In this document: positions 23,501 through 34,699 of the stretch, piece by piece
Position numbering within the stretch: position 1 is the first letter of the stretch
Layout of the letters: every line of letters begins with the position of its first letter
DNA from: Epiperipatus broadwayi
Lineage: Eukaryota > Onychophora > Udeonychophora > Euonychophora > Peripatidae
DNA length: 64,000 nt
NCBI GenBank assembly: GCA_028023455.1
Contig: JAQFVV010006274.1
Coordinates: 1,426,001 to 1,490,000 of the forward strand
Reading direction: 5' to 3'
Notes under the pieces: generated by a model
Database searches by the model: none
Seen by the model: only the letters and a program-made list of their open reading frames with translations
Told to the model about the DNA's origin: nothing
Program-made: the position numbers and the translations under genes

Positions 23501-25740
23501 AAGGAAAGAAAAATATTGTTTATCCTTATGATATAAATGAATGGCCAAAGGGTTAATAGTAACAAAAAAAAAATCAAAATGAAATTACAATAAAATGATG
23601 CAAATCTATTCTAAAAATGTATCTGCTAAATTAATTACTGCCATTCACTGAAATAGAAAATATAACAATCACCAGTAACTGATATGGCAATTTTTTTGCA
23701 TAAGATTTTTCAGGAGGGTTTTAGTTGTGATTAGAACATCAGACATTTTTATCACTTTTTATGCACTTGTTTGCATTTAGTTTTTCTTTTGTAATTTGTT
23801 TCTCTTTAATTTTTTTAAAATTCTGTATGTATGCATATAAATATTGAAATGGGGGGGGGGACATTTCTAAAAGAGTGATCAATTTACGTTTTTATGGATA
23901 AATGTTGAATTAAATGCATAAAACACAAAGGGTATTTAGTTTGAATCATTTAGATTGTAGCATTATGCAACAAATGAAAACTTTTTTGTTATAATCAAAA
24001 GCAAATGATAGTCATGAAATGTTAAATAGTTGTTTGAAAAAAAAAAAAAGTCTAAATTTTCTAGTAAAAATACAGCTTGTGCAAAAGAGTTTATTGCCAG
24101 AAAAGTATGGCTTATCAAATTCAGGAAAAGGAATTGATTTTATAGTGCTAAATGGCATGTTTGACTGCTAATGTTGATAGAACTGTTGTTGAAAATTATC
24201 TCAGAAGAAAGCAGACACTATGAATTTTTATTAGGATATGGAGGTTTATTTATTTTAATTGTTTGCTTTTAAGAAATATATGAACAGAAATTAATTTTGT
24301 GTGTATTTTTACATTTATGATTTTGATTTTTTATTTATTTATTCTGTATGATAATTTTGTTATAAGGTTGTAGGCCTGGAATGAATATTTCTAAATATAT
24401 GTGTTTCAATGTAAGCTGCAGTGAACAGATGATATAATGAATGGCATTCTGTAACTAGTTAATTTGTGATACCAGATTCCACTATATTTACAAATCTAAT
24501 TTTTTTTTTTTATTTGTATACAATTATAAACTTATTCTTTTATTTTTGTCATAGTACAGCAGTAAAATATAATGCATATAAATACAAACTCTTTTTTTTT
24601 TTTGCTGATAAAAAGTATTGACAGAAAATTGACGTTATTTTTATATGATTGTTGAAGAAATGTCAGAGTTGAAAAAGTGTCAAGTTGTTACTTGATTAGG
24701 TGAAGCATCAAATTTTATTCAGTTAAACAGTTTAATATAGTATTTTAAGATTGACATTATCAAAGATAATAATTGCATTCCCTAATAGTGAAAAAACAAA
24801 ATGTTTATCAATCTACTGTGATTGAAAAGTTAGTGCTTGTCCAGAGGTAAATGCACCTTTGAATGCTTTAATATCTACAAAAATCAATTCATGAGTTTTT
24901 CAAGCATATTATGTTTATGCCCAAGCTTCTATTCTGCTCTAAATGCATAAGCATGATAAACAGATAACACAGAAACAAGTTATGTAATCATATGTTCAAT
25001 GATATTGAAACTTTTCTAAAAAATAAATTTACCTTCTTGTTGCTGTGAAATATGAACGTAGAAGTTTTGTATTTTGAATTTTTATCTAGAATTCTTTTGG
25101 TATTGTCATCATTCTGTGTAGAATTACAACAGTATTGTGGTAATTGATTTTTTTTTTGTGGTCCGATCTTATACATCCATATGTTGAACATAAGTACCAT
25201 TTTTTAAATAAAATTTAAAATTAAAAGTACTCATGGAAAATATTGTGCACAATTTTGCTAGACATGTACTATTTTTTATTCATTACATATTTTTTTAAAT
25301 TTATGGGTTGCAAGAATTGATCAGGATCATGCTTCATACTGGTTAAGAAACTGTTTTTATATGACATTATATCTAATATTTATTTCCTTGCTAAGCAAGG
25401 AAAATAATTTTTATTAGTATGTGTGTCTGTTATTAAATCTATTCCCCCTACAATGTAAAATGTTTATATTTGATATTTTGATTTTGAACTCCTACCGTAG
25501 ACCACAAAAACATTCAAGAGAGATTATCTTCTATCTATTTCATATTTTGCATTGTTTTAAGATCTTTTGCTTATTTATTAGAAAACATTTTAGCTGTTAA
25601 AAAAAAAGTTTGACTCTTGGTAGCCAGTTTGAGACCAGATTTGAAATGCTTTGATAGCAGCACTTTTTTATCTATTCCATATTCACAGCTGCTTTATATA
25701 TTTTTTTATTTGTATGTTGGAAAAAATTTTACCTTTAAAA
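20600..25740. other. A+T-rich non-coding stretch
   Basis: No gene is recognised. It contains homopolymer runs (G run near 23851) and a diverged 80-bp direct repeat annotated separately. The open frames at 22075-22266 and 24988-25200 show no family features. Confidence 0.5.
22611..23026. repeat. Pair of about 80-bp direct repeats, 335 bp apart
   Basis: 22611-22692 and 22946-23026 share CATTGGCTTAA, then CTATTACAGTATTAAAACAT and AGTGCTATATAAAATAATAT almost without change. The intervening 250 bp is not repeated. The arrangement could be a partial tandem duplication or the ends of a short element. Confidence 0.7.
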
Positions 25741-25748
25741 TTAATATT

Positions 25749-25950
25749 AATGTTCTGATCATTTACACAGAAAAGGTAAACTTTATATAAATTGATTTTA
25801 TTTACTACTTAGCATGTTTTTGATAAATAATTTCGTCATATTCATAGCATTTGCACTCAGGAGTTTATACAAAATTCATGTTGATGCTAAGCAGTAAATA
25901 AAATAAATTTATATATAGTTTACCTTTTCTGTGTAAATGTTCAAAACATT
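25749..25950. repeat. Inverted-repeat element (MITE-like), arms about 67 bp
   Basis: 25749-25815 and 25884-25950 are inverted copies, with outer words AATGTTCTGATCATTTACAC and ACATTT-equivalents, the shared core AGAAAAGGTAAAC, and inner ends TACTTAGCAT and ATGCTAAGCA. The spacer is 68 bp. There is no coding sequence. Confidence 0.75.
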
Positions 25951-26939
25951 TATATAATTTTATGATAGAATCAAGAAAAGAAAGAAGTTTGCTGCATTAT
26001 TGTTTTAGTAAAATGAAAAGTATTTATTTATGTAAATGCTTTATTTGTGTGTGTATGTATATTGTTTTGTATTAACAAATATTTTTTAATGTAAAGAAAA
26101 AATATTAGAATAGACTGGTTTATTTCTTGATCAATTGAGTTTTCTGAACATTAGAGGAAATAGAAATATTTATCTTCTGAACAATAGCTCATTTTCCAGC
26201 ATGTCAAAGGTTTGATGAATGTTTTGGCTTTTTTTAAAAATATAGTTTACATTGATGAACTTGATTTTTCAAACAACTGCACCTTGCCAGGAAGTAAACA
26301 GGGCCTCTTATCTAGTAAAGGGGAACCTTTTTAACCTATGTAATTAAAATCTTTTCATAATAGATTGAATAAATATACAGATTTTTTTGTGTACATGTAT
26401 TGGACAAAATATTTTATTTTATAAGCAAGTTTGATTGATGATTTGCAAGATTTGTATTTTTATAACTATTTATATATTTTAAAGTTATACCTATGAAATT
26501 TCTGTGAGACTATTTTATTAATTACTTGAAAATTTTTCAAATAAATTCCAGATAATTAGCTGTTAGGATAATTATAATTGTCATTTTCTGAAACAACTAG
26601 CATATGTGAATTCATTGTATATATTTATGTAATGAACAAAATTGCCTTAAATTATCCATTGCAGAGTAAATAAAGTTCTTTTATAGCGGAATAAGAAAAA
26701 TCACCAAGTTAATGAAGTGCAGAATGATGATAAGTTTTGCATTTACCCCCCCCCCCGAGCTAATAATAGATAGATCCATTTATCAACTAATATTTGGATT
26801 GATAAGCTGATTTGTCTATGGATTAGTTACTTAAATAAAAACCTAAATTGCTAGAATGCCCTCAAGCTATCCAAAAAATTAGGCACTGATATGACAGATG
26901 AAGGTGCTGACTATTATTTTCAAATAGAACAAACATTTG

Positions 26940-27175
26940 AGGTTTGTCCATTAAAGTTTGAAGATTTGCTATATTAATATAAACTGAGCACTGTTTATAG
27001 ATATGGTTGGAAGATGATGATCTGGATCAACTGATGAATTGTGGTTCAGCACAAAATATCATTATTGATTATCATTTATTTTTTTCACATGTATGTGCTC
27101 ATGTATATTGGTTGCTTAAGATGCTTGAATGTCTGAATTATAATCCTTTCTAATTACATAAGTTCAGTATATACA
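26940..27175 (+). mobile_element. Hammerhead-bearing SINE, copy 2
   Basis: It is colinear with copy 3 from TTAATATAAACTGAG through the ribozyme to TGTCTGAATTATAATCC, the decayed B-box-like end. It is in the same orientation as copy 3 and offset by about 440 bp. The sequence between the copies (27180-27380) is not shared, so this is a spaced pair rather than a clean tandem array. Confidence 0.65.
27017..27075 (+). ncRNA. Hammerhead ribozyme remnant, type I (copy 2)
   Basis: Stem I is ATGAT (27017-27021) + CTGG bulge + ATCAA (27026-27030), pairing with TTGAT (27065-27069) + T + ATCAT (27071-27075). The first core box CTGATGA is intact at 27031-27037. Stem II has decayed (ATTGTG against CAGCAC). 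The second box reads AAAA instead of GAAA. The compensated change in stem I (CCCAA/TTGGG in copy 1, ATCAA/TTGAT here) supports a real helix. Confidence 0.65.
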
Positions 27176-27380
27176 TTATTACATATTCAACCTGTATTCT
27201 TCCCAATCCTCTTCTGTGTATTTAAATGGACATATTAAGATCCTATACATGAGGAGTCAAAGTGACAAAGTTGACGTGGGTATGATAATAATATTGGCAT
27301 CAACAAGGGCTTTGAACATTCAACCATCAGATTTTCAATGACATGGATGGCTGAAGGGTTGGAGGGTGGAGAGGATTGAG

Positions 27381-27650
27381 GTCTGTTCATTAAAATTTGA
27401 AAATTTTCTATCTTAATATAAACTGAGTACAGATTATATATGTGTTGTAGTAGATGATGATCTAGACCAACTAACTGATGAGTGCTGGTTCAGCACAAAA
27501 TACGTTATATTGCAGATCATTTATCTTTTTTATATGTATGTGGTCATGAGTATTTGTTGTATAAGATGGAGTGGATAGCTGTAGGGATCTTGAAGGTCTG
27601 AGTTCAAATCCTTTTTAATTTCACCTCATATAATCTTATATGTTCTTATG
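27381..27650 (+). mobile_element. Hammerhead-bearing SINE, copy 3
   Basis: The best-preserved copy. The order is a 5' segment with TTAATATAAACTGAG, the hammerhead (27457-27520), a T-rich segment, and a tRNA-like tail with A-box-like GGATAGCTGTAGG (27573) and B-box-like GAGTTCAAATCC (27600-27611, consensus GGTTCRANNCC), followed by T-rich sequence. The internal promoter suggests Pol III transcription. A SINE fused to a self-cleaving ribozyme is the likely architecture. Confidence 0.65.
27457..27520 (+). ncRNA. Hammerhead ribozyme remnant, type I (copy 3)
   Basis: The core CTGATGA (27475-27481) is intact. Stem II is a perfect 6-bp helix, GTGCTG-GTT-CAGCAC (27482-27496). The second box is AAAA (canonical GAAA, one substitution). 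Stem III is ATA/TAT around CGT, and the base at the cleavage position is A (27509). Stem I is TGAT + CTAG + ACCAA against TTGCAG + ATCA. A 4-base CTAA insertion lies between stem I and the core. The G-to-A change and the insertion would impair cleavage. Confidence 0.7.
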
Positions 27651-28039
27651 TTAAATTATATCTTCTTTTGGTCTTTTTTTTTTTTTATGTATTCAAAGTG
27701 CTTGTAACTCTTGATGTAACTGCAAATGAAGTTATTCAAAAATATAATATTGTACTTCTGTTTTCATTTTTTTTTTTTCTTCTAATGTTTATTTCTGAAG
27801 ATTACCTGTCACTGTCTCTGATTTCAAGTATTTCCATAGCTTCTGGTTTAGTTCTATCACCAGTTAAGATTGTTTTATTTATTGATTTGTGTGTGTTTGT
27901 GATATTTCATTTAATTTTTTTTAAAGTAACGATTAGATTATTATGTTGTATGAGGGGTTATACAAAAGAAATCAGAATTCATTTATGAAAAATAATGTAA
28001 TGACTTTTATGTTTTGAATCTTCATTCTCTATTTGTAGC

Positions 28040-29010
28040 AATATATTTATTCAAATTTTTTTCTATCACTCAAAATATTTTTTGTTTTTTTATGGATGCC
28101 TTTTAATACCACTGCTGATTTTTTTATTTCATCTCTTCAACATCAGCAAAACATTTTGTTTTGAATTCTCTTTTGATGAGCTCAAATTAATTTAGATCTA
28201 TGGACGTCGTCTCATTTTTGATTACAAATTGCTTAACCTTCAGCACTGTGTTGGCAAGAACCATCCATCTATTTACAACAAATCAGGATGTTTTTCCTCA
28301 TAAATCAAAATGCCACTTTTTTTAAATTTTCCAAATATGAACTGTGGTTGCCCATTTGTTTTGTTTTTTTCTGAATGCACAAATTTTTTCACATTAAGGA
28401 AATAAATAATTTCATTTTTATCCTTTTTGGGGGGATGAGAAGTGCAAATTTTTCTTTGGCTGGATTGTTGTTTTGTTTCTGGATCATAATTGTAGCAATC
28501 ATATTCATTTCCAGTTATGACTTTAGAAAACAAATCGGGGTCTGTTTTCGAGTATTCATTCAGAGCATGACTTGCAGTTAGGTGATTGTCTCTCTGGTTA
28601 GGGTTAAGTAAGCAAGATACAAATATTGCTGCCACTCATTTCATATGTAATTTCTCTGTGAAAATTTGCTGTTAGGAACTTCATGACATCCCAATCAACT
28701 CCGTGAGTTCATCAATGGATGACTTGCAATTTTCTAGAATGGCATGATAAATTTTTATCACATTTTCATCAGTTTGATAATTGAAGGACATCGAGAATGA
28801 GATTGATTATTAATTACTATTTCACTTTGTTTAAAATGGAAGAACCATTAATAACCTTGTGGCTTATTCATGATAGCTTTCTTGGAACTGTTTATATCAT
28901 AACAACTATTTCTGATGCTTTTTGCCCAAAAGAAGACAAAATCTCATATCCACATCTTGCTATATAAATCATCTATCACAAAATAGGCAAAAGAGTCAAC
29001 AACTTATTAA
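28040..29010 (-). pseudogene. mariner transposase remnant
   Basis: The minus strand reads a mariner-type (SETMAR/GVQW3-like) transposase. The N-terminal HTH area gives SHSRCPSIIK and SSIDELTELIGMS at about 28680-28830. The open piece 28273-28635 gives a long match to the central region, including VITGNEYDCYNYDPETKQQS. The usual catalytic TGDE Asp has become Asn at residue 43 of that piece (about 28507-28509). The C-terminal region at about 28040-28270 gives KNETTS and FADVEEMK. Stops and frameshifts occur throughout, and the terminal repeats were not located. A dead DNA transposon. Confidence 0.8.
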
Positions 29011-29019
29011 CAAAAAAAA

Positions 29020-31560
29020 AAAAAAAATCATTGGAGACAAACACAATCTACTCCAAGAATGTCAGCCAGCATAGTAACTTAGGGGTTTGAAAACATTCAC
29101 CTAATAGCAGAAGCCCACACTACAATCTTTCTTTCTCGAAAATATGATTATTGTTTACTTTTTTGATAGCTTCTTGTATTATATCCTAAAGTAATCAAGC
29201 TTATTTAAAAGAGGAAAAAAAACATGCTGAATTTAGATATAGTGAGAAAGGATTTAATAAATCTTGATAATTTCTATTATCAGTTATTCAGTGGATTTTT
29301 AATAAATTAAGAATCTTTGTTTCACAGTTTTTTATATTTTTTTTATATTCATATTTTAAAAGATTTTGCCTTTTTTGGTTTTCTGCCATTTTTTCATAAT
29401 TCATTCTGTATACTTGTTCATATCAATTTTTTTTCTGCATTATCTGTTGTTTTACATGTGCTCTCTTAATTTGTTTATTGATATATATATATATGTTTCT
29501 CATTGTGGTTGATCATGATATTCTTATATATTTTTTAATCACATCTATATTCACAGCTTTCACTTTCCTTTTGTTTATATAGTTATGTTTTTTCCCCTCT
29601 AATTGTATCAGTTTAGTCCCCCCCCCCCCCCAAAAAAAAAAAAAAAAAGAAAAGAGAAAATTTCGACTTTTTAAAGACTTTTATTTACAATTAATACAAA
29701 TGTACTTTAGAAAATTATCATTCCTCATCATAAGCAACAGATTTAAATTTAATTAATAAATGCCCTTGATGGGTTTATATATACTTTAAAGTAAACATCA
29801 ATTTTGCACCTATAAATAATTGCTGTTGGGAGACCATGATAGTTGGGCATTTGCTATATAAACATTTGCATATAATATAAGGTATTTTAAAACTATAATA
29901 AATAGTATATCATCTGTACATTTAAATTGTCATCAATGTTTTATTTGTAAAAATGCAAATTTGCCATTCTCATGTTTTTTCAACATATTTATCTTTTTGT
30001 TTGTACTTATATATAATACTTTGGGTTGATGAACACCTTAGATCTCTTCAAAATAGCTTGTCACACTCACCATAAGGAAAGTAGGATAGGAATAGATTAA
30101 TACTATTAATTAGTCAGATCTCAGACCAATAATTTTTAAAAAAAATGTGACAATTAAAAGTAGCCTTCTATTTATAGATTGTATTTAGGAATGAATAATG
30201 ACAAAATCTTAGAAGAGTGAAATCAAGAGAGAGAGAGAGAGAGAAATTGTCCTGCAAAATGAGAAGAAAATACTAAATTTCACAGCTTCAGAATTACATA
30301 TTGACTATTAGGATTAGGAGATGAATTATTATGAATTGGATTAATAATATAAAATATTGAGAACTTTTTAGAAAAACAAAGCCAACTTAATATATTTCAG
30401 TAATTCTGAAAAATTATTTAATGAAATATATTTTACTGATGAATAAAAATTGAAGCAAAGATGAACAAATTGAATTTATATATGAGCTGAAAGTTTTATA
30501 TGTATATAAATGATTTAGTTAGATTAAAATGTAAAGTTGTATAGAGATGTGAAATAAAATTATCTTCAATGTTAAATTTGAGCATCACATTTGTTATTGA
30601 TATATCAATCTAGCAAATAATATTAAAAAGTATAAGAATATGAAAATAGTTAATAAATATGGGATGATGAAAATAAATGTGTAAAGAAAACCAAGTTTAG
30701 CAGGAAAAAAGAAACTCAGTAAATGATAAAAAGAATTATGGTAAAAAAAAAAAAAAGTAGATTTAAGAAAAGATTAATTACATTCTTAAAATTTTTTTTT
30801 TTTTAAAAAATTGTCATGCTATTTTGTGAAAAATGTTTATATCTTGCAACTCAAATATTACTGGTTTTTTTCTATAGAGAATGGCATTTTACTATATTTA
30901 TTTTTCATTGACTGACTAATGAATAAATTCTTGAAAATATTAAGTTAGAATTAACTGTGGACAATCACTCTTGGCATTTTGCCTATTCCTAAAATTTTCA
31001 ACACAAAATATAAATAAGTTTATAATTTCTCTTTTCAAAACAGCATGAAGATTTTTATTTATAAATTGTCAATATAAAACTTTAATCATAGAGAATTATT
31101 AGTTTGAGAAGTATTATGTAAACTATATAATGTAAAACCAAAGCTTGCTATATTAGAAATTGCTTTATAATCCATTTCCATATCAAAGGCCAAATTAATG
31201 TCATGATTTATAAAAAAATTAGGATATAAGAAAATGGTTCTAGAATTTTCTGTTCAAGTTAATTTTTATACATCAATATCATACTTAATAAGTATAGCTA
31301 TTGTAATTCCAGAAGAAGAAAAACAAAAATAGAAAGCCAAAGAATAAAAAATAAACAAGCATGAAGCAAAACTGCTGTGTGGGTAATTGAAGGATGGAAA
31401 TGTTATTGCACAGATGTATAATTTTATTATCATCCTTATGTATTTACTTGTATTATTACACTTGGATTTATTTATTTTTTTAATATCATTCAATATTGCT
31501 ATGGTTATCTTCATATCAAATGTTTTTTTTTTTTAAGAAATAATGTTCATTTATGTCATC
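29020..31560. other. A+T-rich non-coding stretch
   Basis: No gene is recognised. It contains a C/A homopolymer junction near 29618-29648 and a (GA)n microsatellite at about 30221-30244. The open frame at 31266-31514 is compositional. Confidence 0.5.
30221..30244. repeat. (GA)n microsatellite
   Basis: About eleven consecutive GA dinucleotides. Confidence 0.9.
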
Positions 31561-31569
31561 ATCATTTTC

Positions 31570-33160
31570 AATTTTAATTCAGTTCTAGTCTCTTGTCTCC
31601 ATATCATATATTATCCATTTATTTCATATGTGGGCTCTTTATAGGTCTTTTACAATCTCTTGGAATCCATTTTAAAATTTCAATTGTCCACCAGCTCAGC
31701 TCCACTTTTTTTCTCTTAGTTCTTTCAATGATAACATTAGTATTTGTTTATTCTCTCACCCATGTATTTCATTTTCGATTTCTTCTTGTTACTTCTAACA
31801 TAATCTCTTCATACTTCATTACGGTCTGAAGTTTCTGTCTTGCTCTTTTGTTAATTGTTCAAGTCTCAGATCTTAATGTAAGAAACTGGAAAATACATTT
31901 ATTAAAAACTTATTTAAACACATAGGCACATTTCCTTTTAATGTTAAGTTATTTTTACCAACAGCACTCCAGCTTTTAATTCTATCATTAATTTCATCTG
32001 TTATATTTCCACCTGTATCAATAATCTAATGTATTCATAGTTGTTAACTTATTCTAACTCATCATTATTTATTTATGTTTTTGAGAAAATCTATCGAATA
32101 CTATTTTAATTTTTTTGGCATTTATCTTTAGTTATACTTTTTATTTTCAAATGATAACTCTTGCAACATTTCCTGAAGCCCTGAAGCATTATTTGCAAAG
32201 ACAATTACATCATTTGCAAAAATCTAGATAAGTTAAATAATCTTTTTCTTTTGTTCCCTTGGTTTTCCATTTTAATCTACAAAATGCTTTTTGCAAAACT
32301 TCTATAAAATAATGGAATTATTTTATCGTTTACTCTTCACAATGTTAATTTTCATAGTATCCCTATAAAATATAATCATTGCTGTTGCATTTTGATAAAT
32401 ATTTTGAATATGACAATGTCCTGGATCTATATCTTGATGACCCAATGCTTTAATCATTGAGGAAATATTTATATAGTCAAATGCCTTCTTGTAATCTACA
32501 AATCCAAAGCATGATGACAATTTATATTCATTGGTCCTTTCTCTAATTTGTTTCAATATTTGGATGTGATCTACTGTGCTAAAATCATTTTTAAATCCAG
32601 CTCAGTATTTTGGTGAATTAAAATCCATATTTCATTGTAGACAAATTATAATTATATTGATAAAAAAATTGTATAGAATTGATAAAAAATTGAGAGGTCT
32701 AATTTCATCTTCTTTATCACATTTTTTAAATATCAATATTACTACTGCATTCTTCCAGTCATCTAGTACATCTTTTTTATTTAGACATTTGGTATATAAT
32801 TTTTCAACATTTTTTCTATTTCTTCACCTGCTTCTTTTAAGTTATCAATTATAATTTCATCATTATGTGGAGACTTTCCCTTCTTCATAGAATTTAACTG
32901 CATATATCACTTCTTTATTTAAAATACTGGTCAATACTATGTAATTGTAGGGGATATTTTTATTATTATTATAGATATATAATTCTTCATAGAACTGTTC
33001 CACACATATAATGTCATCTTTCTTTCTAGCCATAGTTCTATCTTTTTTTCTTCTTGCAGAAATAAGTTTTCTACCAGTATCAATATATTGTTTTGCATTT
33101 TTGAGACTTTTATTATCTTGTATACTTTCCTTGCTAGTTCACAATTATATATATTTTATT
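31570..33160 (-). mobile_element. RTE-like LINE, copy 2 (5'-truncated)
   Basis: It is colinear with the left part of copy 1. The shared 3' region contains GGTCTTTTACAATCTCTTGG (31645 on the + strand, also at about 17880). The RT fragment at 32323-32556 (minus) has CFGFVDYKKAFDYINISSMI, covering RT motif A. The endonuclease is absent, consistent with 5' truncation during retroposition. Frame-disrupted. Confidence 0.8.
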
Positions 33161-33161
33161 T

Positions 33162-33867
33162 TGTAACAGTCAAAACCTACAGCCTAAGATAATTGATAAT
33201 CTTACAAACTATAATCCCATGAATATCTTTCTCTGGCTATAAACACTTGATTATGCCAATTATTTCTTCCTTTGTCACTGAGATCAGCAATGCACACACG
33301 ATTACTTAAATAATAAACACCAATAATGTAGTTAGTTCTACATAAATAAACAAACTTATACTTAGACAATGAAAACAATGGAGATTTATTAGCAGATACA
33401 CAGATTTAACTATAATTTTCATAACATGGATATATTGGCTGTTGATTTATCTTTATAAACTCATAAATTAACTATCTGCCAGTTAAGGTTTTGAATACAC
33501 AAACTTAATTAATTATGATCTCAAAAGATTGCTTAATAGATAATTAGGGTTTGAATTAAAGCTTGATTAATTTATTATTAATGGGAATTCATTTAACTAT
33601 TGCAAAATTATAGACTAGTTAAGCTCATGAATATTTATATTTTAATAATGATGATTGTTTATATTATACCATGTTTAAATTATGAACGAATATTACTTTT
33701 GGTAGACATTTATATCTACACTTCTCTCATGTCATATAATTATCCCTAGATGGACAGCCTGACCGCTACTTATTAGTCAGCTTTAAATTATTCATATTAT
33801 AAGATCAACTTTATTTTCAAAATAAACATAAGCACACAATCAGCAATAAATTTAAAATATCTTACAG
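33162..33867. repeat. LTR-like block, possibly solo LTR
   Basis: The block starts TGTAACAGTC and ends CTTACA, giving LTR-style TG...CA ends, with AATAAA near the right end. It lies exactly between the truncated end of LINE copy 2 and the start of another LINE fragment. No target duplication and no second copy were found, so the call is tentative. Confidence 0.25.
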
Positions 33868-34690
33868 GACCGGTTATTTTAACATTCATAGGATAACTTT
33901 CCATTAGACAGAACTCCACCTTCAAAGACAAGCTGGCTAAATCAGATACTTGACTACCTTCTTGCTCACAATGACCACTCTACCCTAGTTTTCAGACAAA
34001 AAATCTCTATTTGAGATGCTCATAACCTGCTACTTCCCCACACAAAACTCTACCATTCCTTACCTCGGTGGTAACAATCAGGTGGTCACCAGGTTTTTCA
34101 GGCATCTCAAGCTGGAGCCAAGGTTCCTGGACTTTCTAGTGAAAATCAACCTGAATTCACTCCAGACGAACTGGTTCCTCCACTACAGGAGATTCCTCAA
34201 GAATATAGATCCTACGTGTCACAACTGCCATAGAACCTGTGAAACCTTTGATCACATGATAAATGATTGCCCAGCATATGACAAAATCAGAGCTTTCATT
34301 ACTCACTACTGCCACATTTCCCTGAACAAAATCTTAAATATCAATAGCTGCTTCCTGTCCAGGGATTATGTCGCCACAAGACTCTCAACCTTTATCACTT
34401 ATGCCATCTGGATGACCAGATGTTGCAACAAGTTTACCTTTCCTCATCCCAAGCCTGAAGACACATTCATTTCCACGCTGAATGAATTTCGCCATAAGGA
34501 CAGAATAATCTCATCCAGATTCTTATTGACAACACGTGGAGCCTGATTAATCTGGATTAAACAACACCAGTGACCACATCAGAACATTTGGTTGCCTGAG
34601 TAACATGGATAAATATTATTTTTGGTTTACAATTGTATCATTATTACATATGGTTTTTCAATAAAGTTATTTATAAATAATAACTTTTCA
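33868..34690 (+). mobile_element. 3' end of a second, unrelated LINE
   Basis: A G+C-richer, coding-like segment encodes the C-terminal zinc-binding region of a non-LTR retrotransposon, followed by a short 3' untranslated region with AATAAA at about 34660. It is 5'-truncated; an in-frame stop and a shift lie just upstream of 34016. Confidence 0.7.
34016..34546 (+). pseudogene. LINE ORF2 C-terminal zinc-binding domain (176 codons open)
   Basis: This is the longest open frame in the window. It contains LNSLQTNWFLHYRRF and a zinc-binding motif Cys68-x2-Cys71-x8-His80-x4-Cys85 in the context DPTCHNC...ETFDHMINDCPAY. This is the pattern found after the RT in many LINE proteins (zf-RVT, usually R-LPTN--L-R...C--C...E--EH-L--CP). 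The frame ends in a natural stop at 34546, followed by a 3' UTR. The first ATG is internal, because upstream coding sequence continues in another frame after a shift. The lack of stops over 530 bp suggests it is younger than the other elements here. Confidence 0.75.
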
Positions 34691-34699
34691 TTAGACGAG

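Noticed and set aside
27668-27988. 106-codon + strand open frame
   Set aside because: Phe-rich and compositional; lies between the SINE pair and the mariner remnant with no domain features.
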